In this document: piece after piece, positions 8,462 through 17,040 of the stretch
Layout: every line of letters begins with the position of its first letter
Position numbering within the stretch: the first letter of the stretch is position 1
Assembly (NCBI GenBank): GCA_043742785.1
Contig: JAYTXU010000063.1
Location: 1-64,000, forward strand
From: JACQCF01 sp043742785
GTDB taxonomy: Bacteria; Omnitrophota; Gorgyraeia; Zapsychrales; Fredricksoniimonadaceae
Length of the DNA stretch: 64,000 nt
Direction: 5' to 3'
Program-made: the position numbers and the translations under genes
The notes under the pieces: model-generated
The model's database searches: none
Seen by the model: the letters and a program-made list of their open reading frames with translations, nothing else
What the model was told of the DNA's origin: nothing

Positions 8462-9296
8462 TTCTTTATTAAAAGAGACAAGAATATCTAAAGGTTTGAC
8501 GTTAGATATTGTTCATGAAGCAACCAAGATCCCAATGGATGTTCTTAAAGCTATTGAAGAAGGTTATTCCATTCGTATTTTGACACCGTTTTATTATCGC
8601 GGATTTGTAAAAATCTATTCTGAATTTCTTGGACTTAAAGTAGCGGATGTTCTAAAAGAATATAATGTACAACCTTCTGAAGTTAAAATAGTTCCTAAAT
8701 ATATCAAGTCAACTCCAAAAGCGGCTGTTCAAACACCCAATGTATTAATAGAACAAACTCAAGAGTTTTGGAGAATTTTATGGACGACAAAGACAAGAAA
8801 TAATTTATTGCGTATTGCAGCTGCAATAGTAGCTTTGATCGTTTTTGTTAAGGTTGTAGGTTGTGTAGCAGGGGCTATCAAATCAAGGCCAAAGAATTCA
8901 AAGACAGTTGTTTTGCTTAAGAATAATAAGAAGGTCTCTCAGGTTAAGAAGGAACAATTTAAAGAAGAAGCAAGAATAGAAGAGGAAGAACCTGTTAAGG
9001 AAGCTGCTAAAATTATTGTTGCCCAGGCGCAGAATCGTAAGGTGACTCTAGCTGTTCATGCGTCTAAGGATACTTCCATTCAAATTAAAGTAGATGGAAA
9101 GATTGTTTTTCAAATGACTATGAAAAAAGGTACGGTTGAAAATTGGGAAGCTAACAATGAAATTGAACTCTCTGGAAAGAATATAGGAAGTTTAGATTTG
9201 GAAGTTAATGGTAAGGATATCAGTTCTCTGAGTTCTGCTAACAGGCGAGCAAAGAGTGTGGTAATTACAAAGGATGGACTGACCGTTAAGAAATGA
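8427..9296 (+). CDS. rodZ: RodZ-like cell-shape protein
   Basis: The 289-residue protein has an N-terminal Cro/C1-type helix-turn-helix (residues about 15-75, 'KETRISKGLTLDIVHEATKI'), a single membrane span (about 128-150, 'IAAAIVALIVFVKVVG'), a charged linker and a C-terminal beta-rich DUF4115 domain (about 205-289). This is the RodZ arrangement, in which the cytoplasmic HTH binds MreB and the outer part stabilises the elongasome. The start lies inside the 3' end of ftsK, implying translational coupling. Its stop overlaps the rimO start in an ATGA. Confidence 0.88.
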   Translation: MTQTSPKNSPNSSLLKETRISKGLTLDIVHEATKIPMDVLKAIEEGYSIRILTPFYYRGFVKIYSEFLGLKVADVLKEYNVQPSEVKIVPKYIKSTPKAAVQTPNVLIEQTQEFWRILWTTKTRNNLLRIAAAIVALIVFVKVVGCVAGAIKSRPKNSKTVVLLKNNKKVSQVKKEQFKEEARIEEEEPVKEAAKIIVAQAQNRKVTLAVHASKDTSIQIKVDGKIVFQMTMKKGTVENWEANNEIELSGKNIGSLDLEVNGKDISSLSSANRRAKSVVITKDGLTVKK

Positions 9297-10591
9297 AAAC
9301 TACAAGTGATTTTCAAAGAGAGCGTTTAAACGCCGGCCAAAAGGTCGGCGTTATTAATTTAGGGTGTGCCCGTAATTTGGTCGATGCCCAGATGATGTTG
9401 GGCCGTTTAAAGAAAAACGGTCATCGTATTGTGGATGTCAATCAGGCAGAAACGGTGATTGTGAATACTTGTTCTTTTATTGAAGAGGCTAGAAAAGAAT
9501 CAGTTGATACTATTCTTGATTTACTGGAATTAAAGAAGCAGGGAAAGATTAAAAAAGTTATTGTCGCTGGTTGTTTAGCGCAAAGATACGGTAAGGATTT
9601 AGCAGAAGAATTTAAAGAGGTTGATGCTTTTGTGGGAACGCCAACACTTAAGTCTGATGGCAATTCAGATCAGTTGCAGCTGACCCCTAAACATTTTGCC
9701 TATGTGAAGATTTGTGAAAGTTGTTTCAATGCCTGCTCTTTTTGTGCCATTCCAAAGATTAAGGGTAAATTTATTTCCCGTACGATTGAATCGATAGTAA
9801 AGGAAGTGGAAGCTTTAGATGCTAAGGGCGTTAAGGAAATTAATATTATCGGACAGGATATTACCGCCTATGGGATGGATCTTTATAGACAGAAATCTTT
9901 AGCTAAACTTTTAAAAGAATTGGTTAAGGTAACTAAGAATGTACAGTGGATTCGTTTGTTGTATGCTTTCCCAGCCCATGTGACTGATGAGTTGATTGAG
10001 GTGATCGCAAGTGAAGAAAAGATATGCAAGTATATTGATATGCCCCTTCAACATGTGAGTGATCATATTCTAAAAGAGCAAAATAGAAATATTACGACTC
10101 GGCAAACCTATGATTTAATGAATAAGATTCGAATCAAAATTCCAAATGGATTTATACGCACCACCTATATTGTTGGTATGCCCGGTGAAACCAAGGAAGA
10201 TTTTGGGCAGCTAAGAGAATTTAATCAAAAGATGCGTTTTGAAAGGGTGGGTGTTTTTATTTATTCTAAAGAAGAAGACACAAAAGCTGCTTTAATGAGT
10301 AATCATGTTCCTGAGAGAATTAAGAAAGAACGTTTGGATATTCTCATGCGTGATCAGCAGGAGATTTCTAAAGAGATCCAGCAGTCCTTTGTGGGACGTC
10401 ATTTAAAGGTGCTGATTGAAGAAAAAGAAAAGAATAGTAAGGATACCTTTATTGGACGAAGCGAATGGGACGCTCCAGATGTGGATGGTTTGGTTTATGT
10501 TCGATCCTCCAAGATATTAAAAGTGGGGGATTTTGTGGATGTGGAAATTACCGATGCCTATGAATATGATTTAGCGGGAGTGGTAATATGA
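9293..10591 (+). CDS. rimO: Ribosomal protein S12 methylthiotransferase RimO
   Basis: A radical-SAM methylthiotransferase of 432 residues. The N-terminal UPF0004 domain carries three conserved cysteines (C25 in 'NLGCARN', then 'VNTCSF' and 'GCLAQR') for one iron-sulfur cluster. The radical-SAM motif is C144-x3-C148-x2-C151. A TRAM domain forms the last 65 residues or so. 'LGCARNLVDAQMMLGRL' and the lack of a long insert favour RimO over MiaB. The ATG at 9293 overlaps the rodZ stop and gives about 16 residues more N-terminus than usual; the extra codons cover a hairpin at 9329-9352. Confidence 0.93.
   Translation: MKTTSDFQRERLNAGQKVGVINLGCARNLVDAQMMLGRLKKNGHRIVDVNQAETVIVNTCSFIEEARKESVDTILDLLELKKQGKIKKVIVAGCLAQRYGKDLAEEFKEVDAFVGTPTLKSDGNSDQLQLTPKHFAYVKICESCFNACSFCAIPKIKGKFISRTIESIVKEVEALDAKGVKEINIIGQDITAYGMDLYRQKSLAKLLKELVKVTKNVQWIRLLYAFPAHVTDELIEVIASEEKICKYIDMPLQHVSDHILKEQNRNITTRQTYDLMNKIRIKIPNGFIRTTYIVGMPGETKEDFGQLREFNQKMRFERVGVFIYSKEEDTKAALMSNHVPERIKKERLDILMRDQQEISKEIQQSFVGRHLKVLIEEKEKNSKDTFIGRSEWDAPDVDGLVYVRSSKILKVGDFVDVEITDAYEYDLAGVVI
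9329..9352 (+). other. Hairpin at the 5' end of rimO
   Basis: AACGCCG and CGGCGTT form arms around a CC/GG inner pair, one mismatch and an AAAA loop. The only downstream T content is TTATTAATTT, so it is at best a weak terminator. It begins 36 bases inside rimO and could slow translation or terminate some readthrough from rodZ. Confidence 0.55.
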
Positions 10592-11160
10592 ACCTTCCTA
10601 ATATATTGACTTTATCCCGTATTGGTTTTGCGGTTGTTTTAGTGTATTTACTTCTTCTTAATTCTTTAACGGGACATATTTGGGCAGCTATTTTCTTTGC
10701 CGTGGCATCGATCACAGATTTTTATGATGGCTATTTAGCAAAAAGAAATGGACTTATTAGTGATTTTGGAAAGATCATGGATCCCATTGCGGATAAGGTG
10801 CTTATTCTTTCGATCTTTTTTGTACTAGCTTATATGGGAATGTTAGTCTGGTGGATGGTGATTCTCATTGCTTTCCGTGAGATCTGGATCACGGTGGATC
10901 GTCTTTTATCGATGCGTAAAGGTCAGGTTTTGGCAGCCGAACGCGCAGGAAAAATTAAAACCGTTTTTCAAATTGCAACCATCTCAATTATCTTGCTTTA
11001 TTTAATTTTAACCCAGGCGTCTATTGCCAGCAACTGGTTTAATCCTATTCAAAATTCTTATCTGCTTGTTATCAAGATCTTTATGATAATGACCGTTTTT
11101 TTGACCATTGGTTCGGGGCTTATTTATTTTCAAAATAAAATAAGGAATTCTTCTATATGA
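10588..11160 (+). CDS. pgsA: CDP-diacylglycerol-glycerol-3-phosphate 3-phosphatidyltransferase
   Basis: The 190-residue membrane enzyme begins 'MNLPNILTLSRIG', the usual PgsA opening. It carries the CDP-alcohol phosphotransferase signature as 'TDFYDGYLAKRNGLISDFGKIMDPIADK'-type sequence (residues about 51-77), with AK where the common form has AR and with the catalytic aspartates present. It makes phosphatidylglycerophosphate from CDP-DAG. It overlaps rimO by 4 bases and pgpA by 4 bases, so the two consecutive steps of phosphatidylglycerol synthesis are translationally coupled. Confidence 0.95.
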   Translation: MNLPNILTLSRIGFAVVLVYLLLLNSLTGHIWAAIFFAVASITDFYDGYLAKRNGLISDFGKIMDPIADKVLILSIFFVLAYMGMLVWWMVILIAFREIWITVDRLLSMRKGQVLAAERAGKIKTVFQIATISIILLYLILTQASIASNWFNPIQNSYLLVIKIFMIMTVFLTIGSGLIYFQNKIRNSSI

Positions 11161-11609
11161 AGAAATTAGCCATAGCTTTTGGTACAGTTTTAGGGATTGG
11201 TTTTTTTCCTTTTGCACCAGGGACGGCAGCAACAGCCGCTGGAATTGGTTTGGTGTTCTTACTTCAGCATTCATTGATGGTTTATGTCATTGTTATGCTG
11301 ATACTTTTAATAGTTGCTATTCCTGTTTGCACGTATTTAGAAAAAGAGTTAAATCGAAAAGATCCTGGTATCTTAGTCATCGATGAAGTAGTGGGAATTC
11401 TGATTGCTTTAATAGGTTTGCCTTTGACATGGTCCGTTGCAATTGTTGGATTCTTCTTGTTTCGGGCCTTTGATATGTTTAAAATATACCCCATTAATCG
11501 ATTCGAAGCCTTGCCTGGTGGTTTAGGAATTATGTTGGATGATGTCATGGCTGGTCTATATACAAATATTATTCTGCATATTGCTGTGCGATATGCGGGT
11601 TTGATTTAA
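11157..11609 (+). CDS. pgpA: Phosphatidylglycerophosphatase A
   Basis: The 150-residue membrane protein has PgpA motifs: 'GFFPFAPGTAATAAG' near residues 15-29, 'DPGILVIDEVVG' near 71-83 and the C-terminal 'FEALPGGLGIMLDDVMAG'. It dephosphorylates phosphatidylglycerophosphate to phosphatidylglycerol at the inner membrane, completing the pathway begun by the overlapping pgsA. Confidence 0.95.
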   Translation: MKKLAIAFGTVLGIGFFPFAPGTAATAAGIGLVFLLQHSLMVYVIVMLILLIVAIPVCTYLEKELNRKDPGILVIDEVVGILIALIGLPLTWSVAIVGFFLFRAFDMFKIYPINRFEALPGGLGIMLDDVMAGLYTNIILHIAVRYAGLI

Positions 11610-11616
11610 TAATGTA

Positions 11617-11639
11617 GGGGTCCGAGCATACTCGGCCCG
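11617..11639 (+). other. Hairpin between pgpA and the BI-1 family gene
   Basis: GGG-t-CCGAG (11618-11626) pairs with CTCGG-CCC (11631-11638) around a CATA loop, leaving a single bulged base. No T tract follows, so it is more likely a processing or stability element than a terminator. Confidence 0.5.
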
Positions 11640-11661
11640 TACTCAAGAGAGGAAAAGTAAA

Positions 11662-12450
11662 ATGGAACAACAAAGTTCAAATCCAACACTTAATAGTGGA
11701 ATTTTTGCCAAGGCAAGAGCTCAGGTAGGCTCTGGTCAAACCATGACTATTCAGGGAACCGTTAATAAAACGTTTATTCTTTTTGGGATACTCTTATTAA
11801 CAGCTACTTGGAGTTGGAGTTTTGCATCAGGTTCCAATCAGATGCTTGGTAGTAGAGGAGTTTCATCTATGATGGGTGCCAGTGCTGGCATTGCTATGAT
11901 GATCAGCGGTATTCTTGGCCTTATTTTAGCTTTGGCTACTAGTTTTAAGCCAAATTGGTCTCCAATTACGGCGCCCTTGTATGCCGCTTGCGAGGGAGTG
12001 CTTTTAGGAGCTGTTTCATTGGTGTTTGAACGTTCTTATCCAGGGATTGTTTTTCAAGCGGTGGGCTTAACCTTTGCCGCTTTGTTTGTGATGCTGGTTT
12101 CCTATCGTACGGGTTGGATTCAAGCGACCGAAGGTTTCCGTCGAGGATTGATGATAGCTATGATGGCATTAATGGCTTTTTATGCGGTTGTTTGGATCGC
12201 TGGATTTTTTGGAGTTCATCCGCCAACTTTTATTAATGGAGGCGGCCTTATTGGTATCGGATTCAGTCTTTTTGTAGTGGGCATTGCTACATTAAATTTA
12301 ATTCTGGATTTTGACCTTATTGAACGTGGCTCTCAAGAAGGTTTAGAAAAGTATATGGAATGGTACGGCGGATTTGCTTTGATGGTCACGTTAATTTGGC
12401 TTTATTTTGAAATGTTAAGATTACTTTCTAAATTAAGTCGTCGTGATTAG
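11662..12450 (+). CDS. Bax inhibitor-1/YccA family membrane protein
   Basis: The 262-residue protein has seven predicted membrane helices and the 'MTIQGTVNKTFILFGILLLTATWSW'-type first helix of the bacterial Bax1-I (YccA-like) family. Related proteins act as pH-sensitive calcium leak channels or modulate FtsH proteolysis; no specific role can be assigned here. A good GAGAGGA ribosome site lies 8-10 bases before the ATG. It is the last gene of the forward group and converges with the reverse-strand genes. Confidence 0.88.
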   Translation: MEQQSSNPTLNSGIFAKARAQVGSGQTMTIQGTVNKTFILFGILLLTATWSWSFASGSNQMLGSRGVSSMMGASAGIAMMISGILGLILALATSFKPNWSPITAPLYAACEGVLLGAVSLVFERSYPGIVFQAVGLTFAALFVMLVSYRTGWIQATEGFRRGLMIAMMALMAFYAVVWIAGFFGVHPPTFINGGGLIGIGFSLFVVGIATLNLILDFDLIERGSQEGLEKYMEWYGGFALMVTLIWLYFEMLRLLSKLSRRD

Positions 12451-12460
12451 AATGAATAAT

Positions 12461-12475
12461 TAGTGCCTGTCACTA
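12461..12475. other. Short inverted repeat between convergent genes
   Basis: TAGTG-cctgt-CACTA forms a 5-bp stem (longer with flanking A/T pairs) in the 31-base gap between the convergent BI-1 family gene and the 77-aa gene. It may be a weak bidirectional terminator; T runs are poor on both strands. Confidence 0.4.
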
Positions 12476-12481
12476 TTTATA

Positions 12482-12715
12482 TTAGATGGAGATTTTCTTA
12501 TTGAGAAAATTAAGAACAGGACTTGTATTTAGCCATAAGTACATTGTTTTATTAACGCGATTGGCTAGATAGGTTTTAGAATAATTGTTAATCCATTCCC
12601 TAGAAGCTCTTTCATAACCAATATCTTGACCTTCTTTTTCGCTTTGGCACCATTTGTAATTATTAATCTCTTTAATAATTTCTTGATCTTTGAGTAATTC
12701 AGTAATCCCTGCCAT
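12482..12715 (-). CDS. Small conserved-looking hypothetical protein (77 aa)
   Basis: A soluble, charged 77-residue protein with the core 'NNYKWCQSEKEGQDIGYERASREW', which looks like a short helical protein. I do not recognise a named family. A clear AGGAG ribosome site lies about 7 bases upstream on the reverse strand, and the gene follows the methyltransferase gene by 11 bases, so it is very likely real and co-transcribed. Confidence 0.72.
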   Translation of the reverse strand: MAGITELLKDQEIIKEINNYKWCQSEKEGQDIGYERASREWINNYSKTYLANRVNKTMYLWLNTSPVLNFLNKKISI

Positions 12716-12726
12716 TTTGGTCTCCT

Positions 12727-13419
12727 TTATTTCTTTTTCTTTTTGAGTATCTCGTAAACAACATCAATGATGATTAGTAAAGCAGCAAACAGAATTAAAC
12801 CATATGTTCTTTCGTTCATAGGCTTATGTTCTAAGAGAATACGGGTTTTTAGATGAAAAGTAATAATAAGAATAGTAATCCAGAAGATGGTTTTATATTC
12901 TTTGCTAAAAATAAGTCTTTGTAAATCAAAATGCCATTGCTCTCCTTCAGTGTAGGGGATTAGGGAAGGGAATAAGGACGGAACCTTAGCGCAATAATCT
13001 TGAAAAGTCTTACCAAATTTCTTTAGCAGCATTCCTTGTTCATCTTTGATGGTTTTTGAGTATATAAATCCTAAGGTGATGAGGAAAATAATTTTAACTA
13101 GATTTCCAAAGTTATTATCCAGATGGATTAGATTCATATCAAGGTTCAGAATGAACATAAAACCAATGGCGATTAAAAATGTTCCTAGATAAAGGGGATT
13201 GCGTACAAAGGAATACGGGCCGGATGTTGTTAGTTTATCATTTTTGATGGCATATCCGTTGGACCACAGACGAATAAGAAGTCCTGCAATCACATAGCCG
13301 ATGCCGGTGCGTAAGGATTGATCATTTACAGATCCAAAAAGTAAAAATAATAAACCAAAAGGATAGATGATAGCAAAACGTGGTTTAAATGATCGCTCGA
13401 CACGGTGTTTTAAATTCAT
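12727..13419 (-). CDS. Isoprenylcysteine carboxyl methyltransferase-like membrane protein
   Basis: The 230-residue protein has about five membrane helices and the signature 'GPYSFVRNPLYLGTFLIAIG' (residues about 66-86), the SAM/substrate segment of the ICMT/PEMT superfamily. Bacterial members methylate diverse small molecules or lipids; the substrate is unknown. On the reverse strand a TATAAT (13433-13428) lies 8 bases before the ATG, leaving essentially no leader. The 77-aa gene follows it directly. Confidence 0.88.
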   Translation of the reverse strand: MNLKHRVERSFKPRFAIIYPFGLLFLLFGSVNDQSLRTGIGYVIAGLLIRLWSNGYAIKNDKLTTSGPYSFVRNPLYLGTFLIAIGFMFILNLDMNLIHLDNNFGNLVKIIFLITLGFIYSKTIKDEQGMLLKKFGKTFQDYCAKVPSLFPSLIPYTEGEQWHFDLQRLIFSKEYKTIFWITILIITFHLKTRILLEHKPMNERTYGLILFAALLIIIDVVYEILKKKKK

Positions 13420-13427
13420 AGTTTGAT

Positions 13428-13433
13428 ATTATA
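13428..13433 (-). promoter_or_regulatory. -10 element immediately before the ICMT-like gene
   Basis: On the reverse strand TATAAT occupies 13433-13428. Transcription starting about 7 bases downstream would begin at or within two bases of the ATG at 13419, suggesting a leaderless mRNA. A possible TTGTTT -35 has a short 15-base spacer. Confidence 0.5.
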
Positions 13434-13477
13434 CTTTTTTTTAAATAAAAACAAACTAATAATCATTCATTTTTAGC

Positions 13478-13945
13478 TTAGGAGACGGCTTTGATAAGCA
13501 TTTCGAGGGCTTTATTAACTGCTTGGGTTTTAATCGAGATTCTGGAACCTTTAAAATGACATTGGGACAGAATTGTTTTCTGTTTGTTGGCTAAGGCGAT
13601 AAATACAAGTCCTACTGGTTTATTCTTTGAGCCGCCTGTTGGGCCTGCAATTCCGGTAATTCCAATTCCGAAGTCTGTGTTGAGGATTTTTCGGACATTT
13701 TGCGCCATTAATTTGGCGACAGGAAGGCTAACAGCTCCATGTTTCTTGATAATGTTAGGAGAAATTTTTAGCAGATTGACTTTAGCTTTATTATCGTAGG
13801 CAATAATCCCAAGCCAAAAGAAGAGGGAAGAGCCCGGAATGTTGGTGAAACGATTAGCCAATAGTCCTCCCGTACAGGATTCGGCTAAAGCGATTGTTTG
13901 CCCTTTATTTAGAAGAATTTTAGATAGTTTTTGTTCAGCACGCAT
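13478..13945 (-). CDS. pncC: CinA C-terminal domain protein / nicotinamide-nucleotide amidase
   Basis: The 155-residue protein is the stand-alone CinA C-terminal domain (PncC/YgaD). It contains 'ALAESCTGGLLANRFTNIPGSS' near residues 19-40 with the catalytic Ser-Cys region, and 'GIGITGIAGPTGGSKNKPVG' near 94-113. The enzyme deamidates NMN to nicotinic acid mononucleotide in pyridine-nucleotide salvage. It lacks the N-terminal MoaB-like domain of full CinA. It is divergent from ribBA. Confidence 0.92.
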   Translation of the reverse strand: MRAEQKLSKILLNKGQTIALAESCTGGLLANRFTNIPGSSLFFWLGIIAYDNKAKVNLLKISPNIIKKHGAVSLPVAKLMAQNVRKILNTDFGIGITGIAGPTGGSKNKPVGLVFIALANKQKTILSQCHFKGSRISIKTQAVNKALEMLIKAVS

Positions 13946-14003
13946 GTTATTTGCTCTAGGTTAGTTATGAAAATTATGGTCATTATAGGTCGGGGGAAAT
14001 GCG

Positions 14004-14032
14004 TTGACAAGGGCTATTTTCTGGCATATACT
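14004..14032 (+). promoter_or_regulatory. Consensus sigma70-type promoter of the rib operon
   Basis: TTGACA (14004-14009) and TATACT (14027-14032) are separated by 17 bases. The expected start near 14039 leaves a leader of about 20 bases before ribBA, with GGAGG at 14046-14050. A leader this short leaves no room for an FMN riboswitch. Confidence 0.93.
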
Positions 14033-14057
14033 TTGGTTTTTAATTGGAGGATAAAAC

Positions 14058-15260
14058 ATGTTTAATTCTATTCCCGAAGTTTTAGAAGAACTTAAAAATG
14101 GCCGCATGGTCATTGTTATGGATGATGAAGGTCGTGAAAATGAAGGGGATGTGCTTATTGCAGCAGAGCATATCAATGCAGATGCGATTAATTTTATGGC
14201 TAAGTACGCTCGTGGCCTTGTTTGTGTGCCTATGGAAGATGCAAGGCTTGCCGAGCTTGATTTACATCCTATGAAGGAAGATGTAAATTCCAAGCATCAA
14301 AAATGCAACACTGCTTGGACGGTGACCGTAGATTCCGCTTTTGGTGTGACAACCGGTATTTCTGCAGCAGATCGTGCAAAAACCGTTGAAGATTTGATTA
14401 ATCCAAAATCCAAGCCTTCGGATTTTGTGACTCCAGGACATTTATTTCCCTTAAGAGCTCGTCGTGGTGGTGTGTTAGTACGCGCTGGTCATACGGAAGC
14501 ATCGGTCGATTTAATGAAATTAGCTGGCCTTTATCCAGCAGGGGTTATCTGTGAAATCATGAATGAAGACGGCACCATGGCTCGTACGAATGATTTGATT
14601 GCCTTTTCTCAAACACATAAAATAAAAATTTGTACAATCGATAGTTTGATTGAATATCGCCGTAAAACTGAGCAGTTAATAGAACGCGTGGCTGAGTCAG
14701 AATTGCCGACTGAGTTTGGTGATTTTCATATGGTGGTTTATGAATCTAAGATTGATGGGGCTGTTCATTTAGCTTTAGTAAAGGGTAAGATTGATGGGAC
14801 AACTCCTATATTAGTTCGTGCGCAGTCCGAATGCTTAACAGGAGATGTTTTTGGTTCTCAGCGTTGTGATTGCAATGCTCAGTTAAAAGCCGCGATGAAA
14901 GGTATTCAAGAGGCTGGTTCTGGTGTTTTGTTATATATTCGTCAGCAGGAAGGTCGTGGTATTGGCTTGGTCAATAAGATTAAAGCCTATGGATTACAAG
15001 ATGACGGCATGGATACCGTTGAAGCTAATCAGGCTTTAGGTTTTCCTGCTGATTTGCGCGATTATGGTTTAGGTGCCCAAATTTTAGTGGATTTAGGCGT
15101 GAAACAAATTCGATTATTGACTAATAATCCCCGTAAAATCGTGGGTCTTGAAGGTTATGGTCTTTCTGTCGTAGAACGTGTACCCATTAAAATAGCGCAT
15201 AATCCTAAAAATGAGAAATACCTTAAGACTAAGAAAGAAAAGTTAGGACATCTTTTATAG
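14058..15260 (+). CDS. ribBA: Bifunctional 3,4-dihydroxy-2-butanone-4-phosphate synthase / GTP cyclohydrolase II
   Basis: The 400-residue fusion has an N-terminal RibB domain (about 1-205) with the acidic 'DDEGRENEGD' loop and 'RRGGVLVRAGHTEASVDL', and a C-terminal RibA domain (about 206-400) with zinc ligands in 'SECLTGDVFGSQRCDC' and 'RQQEGRGIGLVNKIKAY'. It supplies both branches of riboflavin synthesis, from ribulose 5-phosphate and GTP. It is the first gene of the operon, with a good GGAGG 7 bases before the ATG. Confidence 0.98.
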   Translation: MFNSIPEVLEELKNGRMVIVMDDEGRENEGDVLIAAEHINADAINFMAKYARGLVCVPMEDARLAELDLHPMKEDVNSKHQKCNTAWTVTVDSAFGVTTGISAADRAKTVEDLINPKSKPSDFVTPGHLFPLRARRGGVLVRAGHTEASVDLMKLAGLYPAGVICEIMNEDGTMARTNDLIAFSQTHKIKICTIDSLIEYRRKTEQLIERVAESELPTEFGDFHMVVYESKIDGAVHLALVKGKIDGTTPILVRAQSECLTGDVFGSQRCDCNAQLKAAMKGIQEAGSGVLLYIRQQEGRGIGLVNKIKAYGLQDDGMDTVEANQALGFPADLRDYGLGAQILVDLGVKQIRLLTNNPRKIVGLEGYGLSVVERVPIKIAHNPKNEKYLKTKKEKLGHLL

Positions 15261-15282
15261 TCTTCCGGGCATAGGTATAAAC

Positions 15283-15753
15283 ATGGCTATTAAGAAAAAA
15301 CCTAGAAAGACTTTAGTTCCCAAGGTTCATATTGCGATTATCGTTGCTCGATTTAATGATTTCATATCCAAAGCTCTTCTAAACGCATGTTTGATGGAAC
15401 TTAAAACTAAAGGGTTAAGGGATAGTCAAATAACAACCCTTTGGGTTCCTGGTTCTTTTGAAATTCCTCTGACTGCTTTAAAATTAGCTCAAAAAAAGAA
15501 TATTGATGCTGTTATTTGTTTAGGCGCAGTGATCCGCGGCGATACTTTTCACTTTGAAGTGGTGGCTAATGAAACTTCACGCGGCATCATGGAGGCATCG
15601 TTACAGACAGGTAAGCCTATTGTGATGGGGGTTCTGACAACGGACACTATCGATCAAGCCAAAAAGAGAGCGCAAGAAAAGGGCGGGTCTAATAAAGGTC
15701 GTGATGCAGCGATTACAGCTTTAGAGATGGTTCATTTATTAAAGAAATTCTAA
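15283..15753 (+). CDS. ribH: 6,7-dimethyl-8-ribityllumazine synthase
   Basis: The 156-residue protein has the lumazine synthase landmarks: 'VARFNDFISKALL', 'WVPGSFEIPL', 'GAVIRGDTFHFEVVANE' with the catalytic His, and 'GGSNKGRDAAITALEM'. It condenses the RibBA and RibD products to lumazine. It follows ribBA by 22 bases. The lysine-rich N-terminal extension (KKKPRK) is not part of the core fold. Confidence 0.97.
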   Translation: MAIKKKPRKTLVPKVHIAIIVARFNDFISKALLNACLMELKTKGLRDSQITTLWVPGSFEIPLTALKLAQKKNIDAVICLGAVIRGDTFHFEVVANETSRGIMEASLQTGKPIVMGVLTTDTIDQAKKRAQEKGGSNKGRDAAITALEMVHLLKKF

Positions 15754-15777
15754 AATATTCTTCTTTGGAAAACTATT

Positions 15778-16200
15778 ATGCGACGTAGAACTTTATCACG
15801 CGAACATGCATTGAAAATTTTGTATCAAGTAGAGATTACTCATCGAGAATTAGATTTGATTTTGTTAGATTATTGGAAAATGGAAGAGGTTAGTGATCAG
15901 GAAGTGATGACCTACGCCAAAATAATTGCTCAGGGTGTGTTAAAAGAAATATCTATTCTTGATGAGAAGATTTCTAAATATGCTACCAACTGGCAGTTAA
16001 AACGCATGGCTGTGATTGATCGCAATGTTATGCGTATTGGTCTTTTTGAATTGCAGCATACAACCGATGTTCCTCCTAAGGTTGCTATCAACGAAGCTGT
16101 TGATTTGGCCAAAAAATATGGTGATTTAGAGTCCAGCAAATTCGTCAACGGAATTCTGGATAAGATTCATAAAAAAGAAATCGTTGAACCTCACAATTAA
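15778..16200 (+). CDS. nusB: Transcription antitermination factor NusB
   Basis: An all-helical protein of 140 residues with the NusB start 'RRRTLSREHALKILYQVEIT' and the C-terminal 'PPKVAINEAVDLAKKYGDLESSKFVNGILD'. NusB works with S10 (NusE) on boxA RNA in rRNA transcription. The ribH-nusB order is common in bacteria, so its presence inside a riboflavin operon is normal. Confidence 0.97.
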   Translation: MRRRTLSREHALKILYQVEITHRELDLILLDYWKMEEVSDQEVMTYAKIIAQGVLKEISILDEKISKYATNWQLKRMAVIDRNVMRIGLFELQHTTDVPPKVAINEAVDLAKKYGDLESSKFVNGILDKIHKKEIVEPHN

Positions 16201-16203
16201 TTC

Positions 16204-17040
16204 ATGCCTTCTTTTGCTGATTTGCATATTCATACCTATTATTCGGACAGCACGTCTTCTCCTCAAGAGGTGGTTGATCAAGCTGTCAAGAATGGTTTAT
16301 CCTGCATTGCTATTACCGATCATGATGTGACCGATGGCATAGCCCCTACTCAGGAAGCTGCCAAGGCTGTTAATCTGGAGGTTATACCGGGAATTGAATT
16401 GTCTTCTGAATTTGAAGGTAAGGATATTCATATTTTAGGGTATTTTATCGATTTTAAGAAAGGCCCCTTAGTTGAAAAGATAGAATCTTATTTAGATGAA
16501 CGCGTTAAGCGTATGAAGCAGATGATCTTCAATTTGCAGTCTTTTGGCATTAAAGATATTTTCTATGAAGAAATTGCAGCGATGACAAAGTCCAGAGCAG
16601 TGGGTCGTGCTCATTTGGCAACCTTGCTTATTCAAAAAGGTCATGTAAGTTCGTTTAAAAATGCTTTTGATAAATATCTGGCTTTGGGACGTCCTGGGTA
16701 TGCGCCTAAGTTTAGTCAAACTCCATTTGAAGCGATTGATTTGATTCATCAAAGCGGAGGATTGGCCGTAATGGCTCATCCCATGCTTACCCAAAAAGAT
16801 GAATTGATTTCTCGGATGGTTAAGGGCGGGTTGGATGGGCTTGAGGTGTATTATCCTAATTGCATGCCGGTGGTGACTTGTTTTTATGAGAAGATCGCTC
16901 GCAAGAATGGTCTCTTATTGACGGGTGGATCTGATGCGCACGGGGCGGCCAAGGTTTATACCTATGTGGGGAAGGAACAAATTTCTTATGAATTGGTTGA
17001 AAAAATGAAACAGAAATTATCTCATGAAACCATTGTCTAA
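16204..17040 (+). CDS. PHP-domain phosphoesterase (RNase AM/TrpH-like)
   Basis: The 278-residue PHP protein has metal-site motifs 'DLHIHTYYSDS' at the N-terminus, 'ITDHDVTDG', 'PGIELSSEF', 'VMAHPML' and 'GGSDAHG'. This is the YciV/TrpH group, whose characterised members include 5'-3' exoribonuclease (RNase AM) and 3',5'-nucleoside bisphosphate phosphatase. The ATG comes three bases after the nusB stop, and the 3' end overlaps ribD by 17 bases, so it is embedded in the rib operon. Confidence 0.9.
   Translation: MPSFADLHIHTYYSDSTSSPQEVVDQAVKNGLSCIAITDHDVTDGIAPTQEAAKAVNLEVIPGIELSSEFEGKDIHILGYFIDFKKGPLVEKIESYLDERVKRMKQMIFNLQSFGIKDIFYEEIAAMTKSRAVGRAHLATLLIQKGHVSSFKNAFDKYLALGRPGYAPKFSQTPFEAIDLIHQSGGLAVMAHPMLTQKDELISRMVKGGLDGLEVYYPNCMPVVTCFYEKIARKNGLLLTGGSDAHGAAKVYTYVGKEQISYELVEKMKQKLSHETIV

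Noticed and set aside
13946..14057. FMN riboswitch before ribBA
   Set aside because: The consensus promoter leaves a leader of only about 20 bases; the RFN element needs well over 100 and its conserved blocks are absent.
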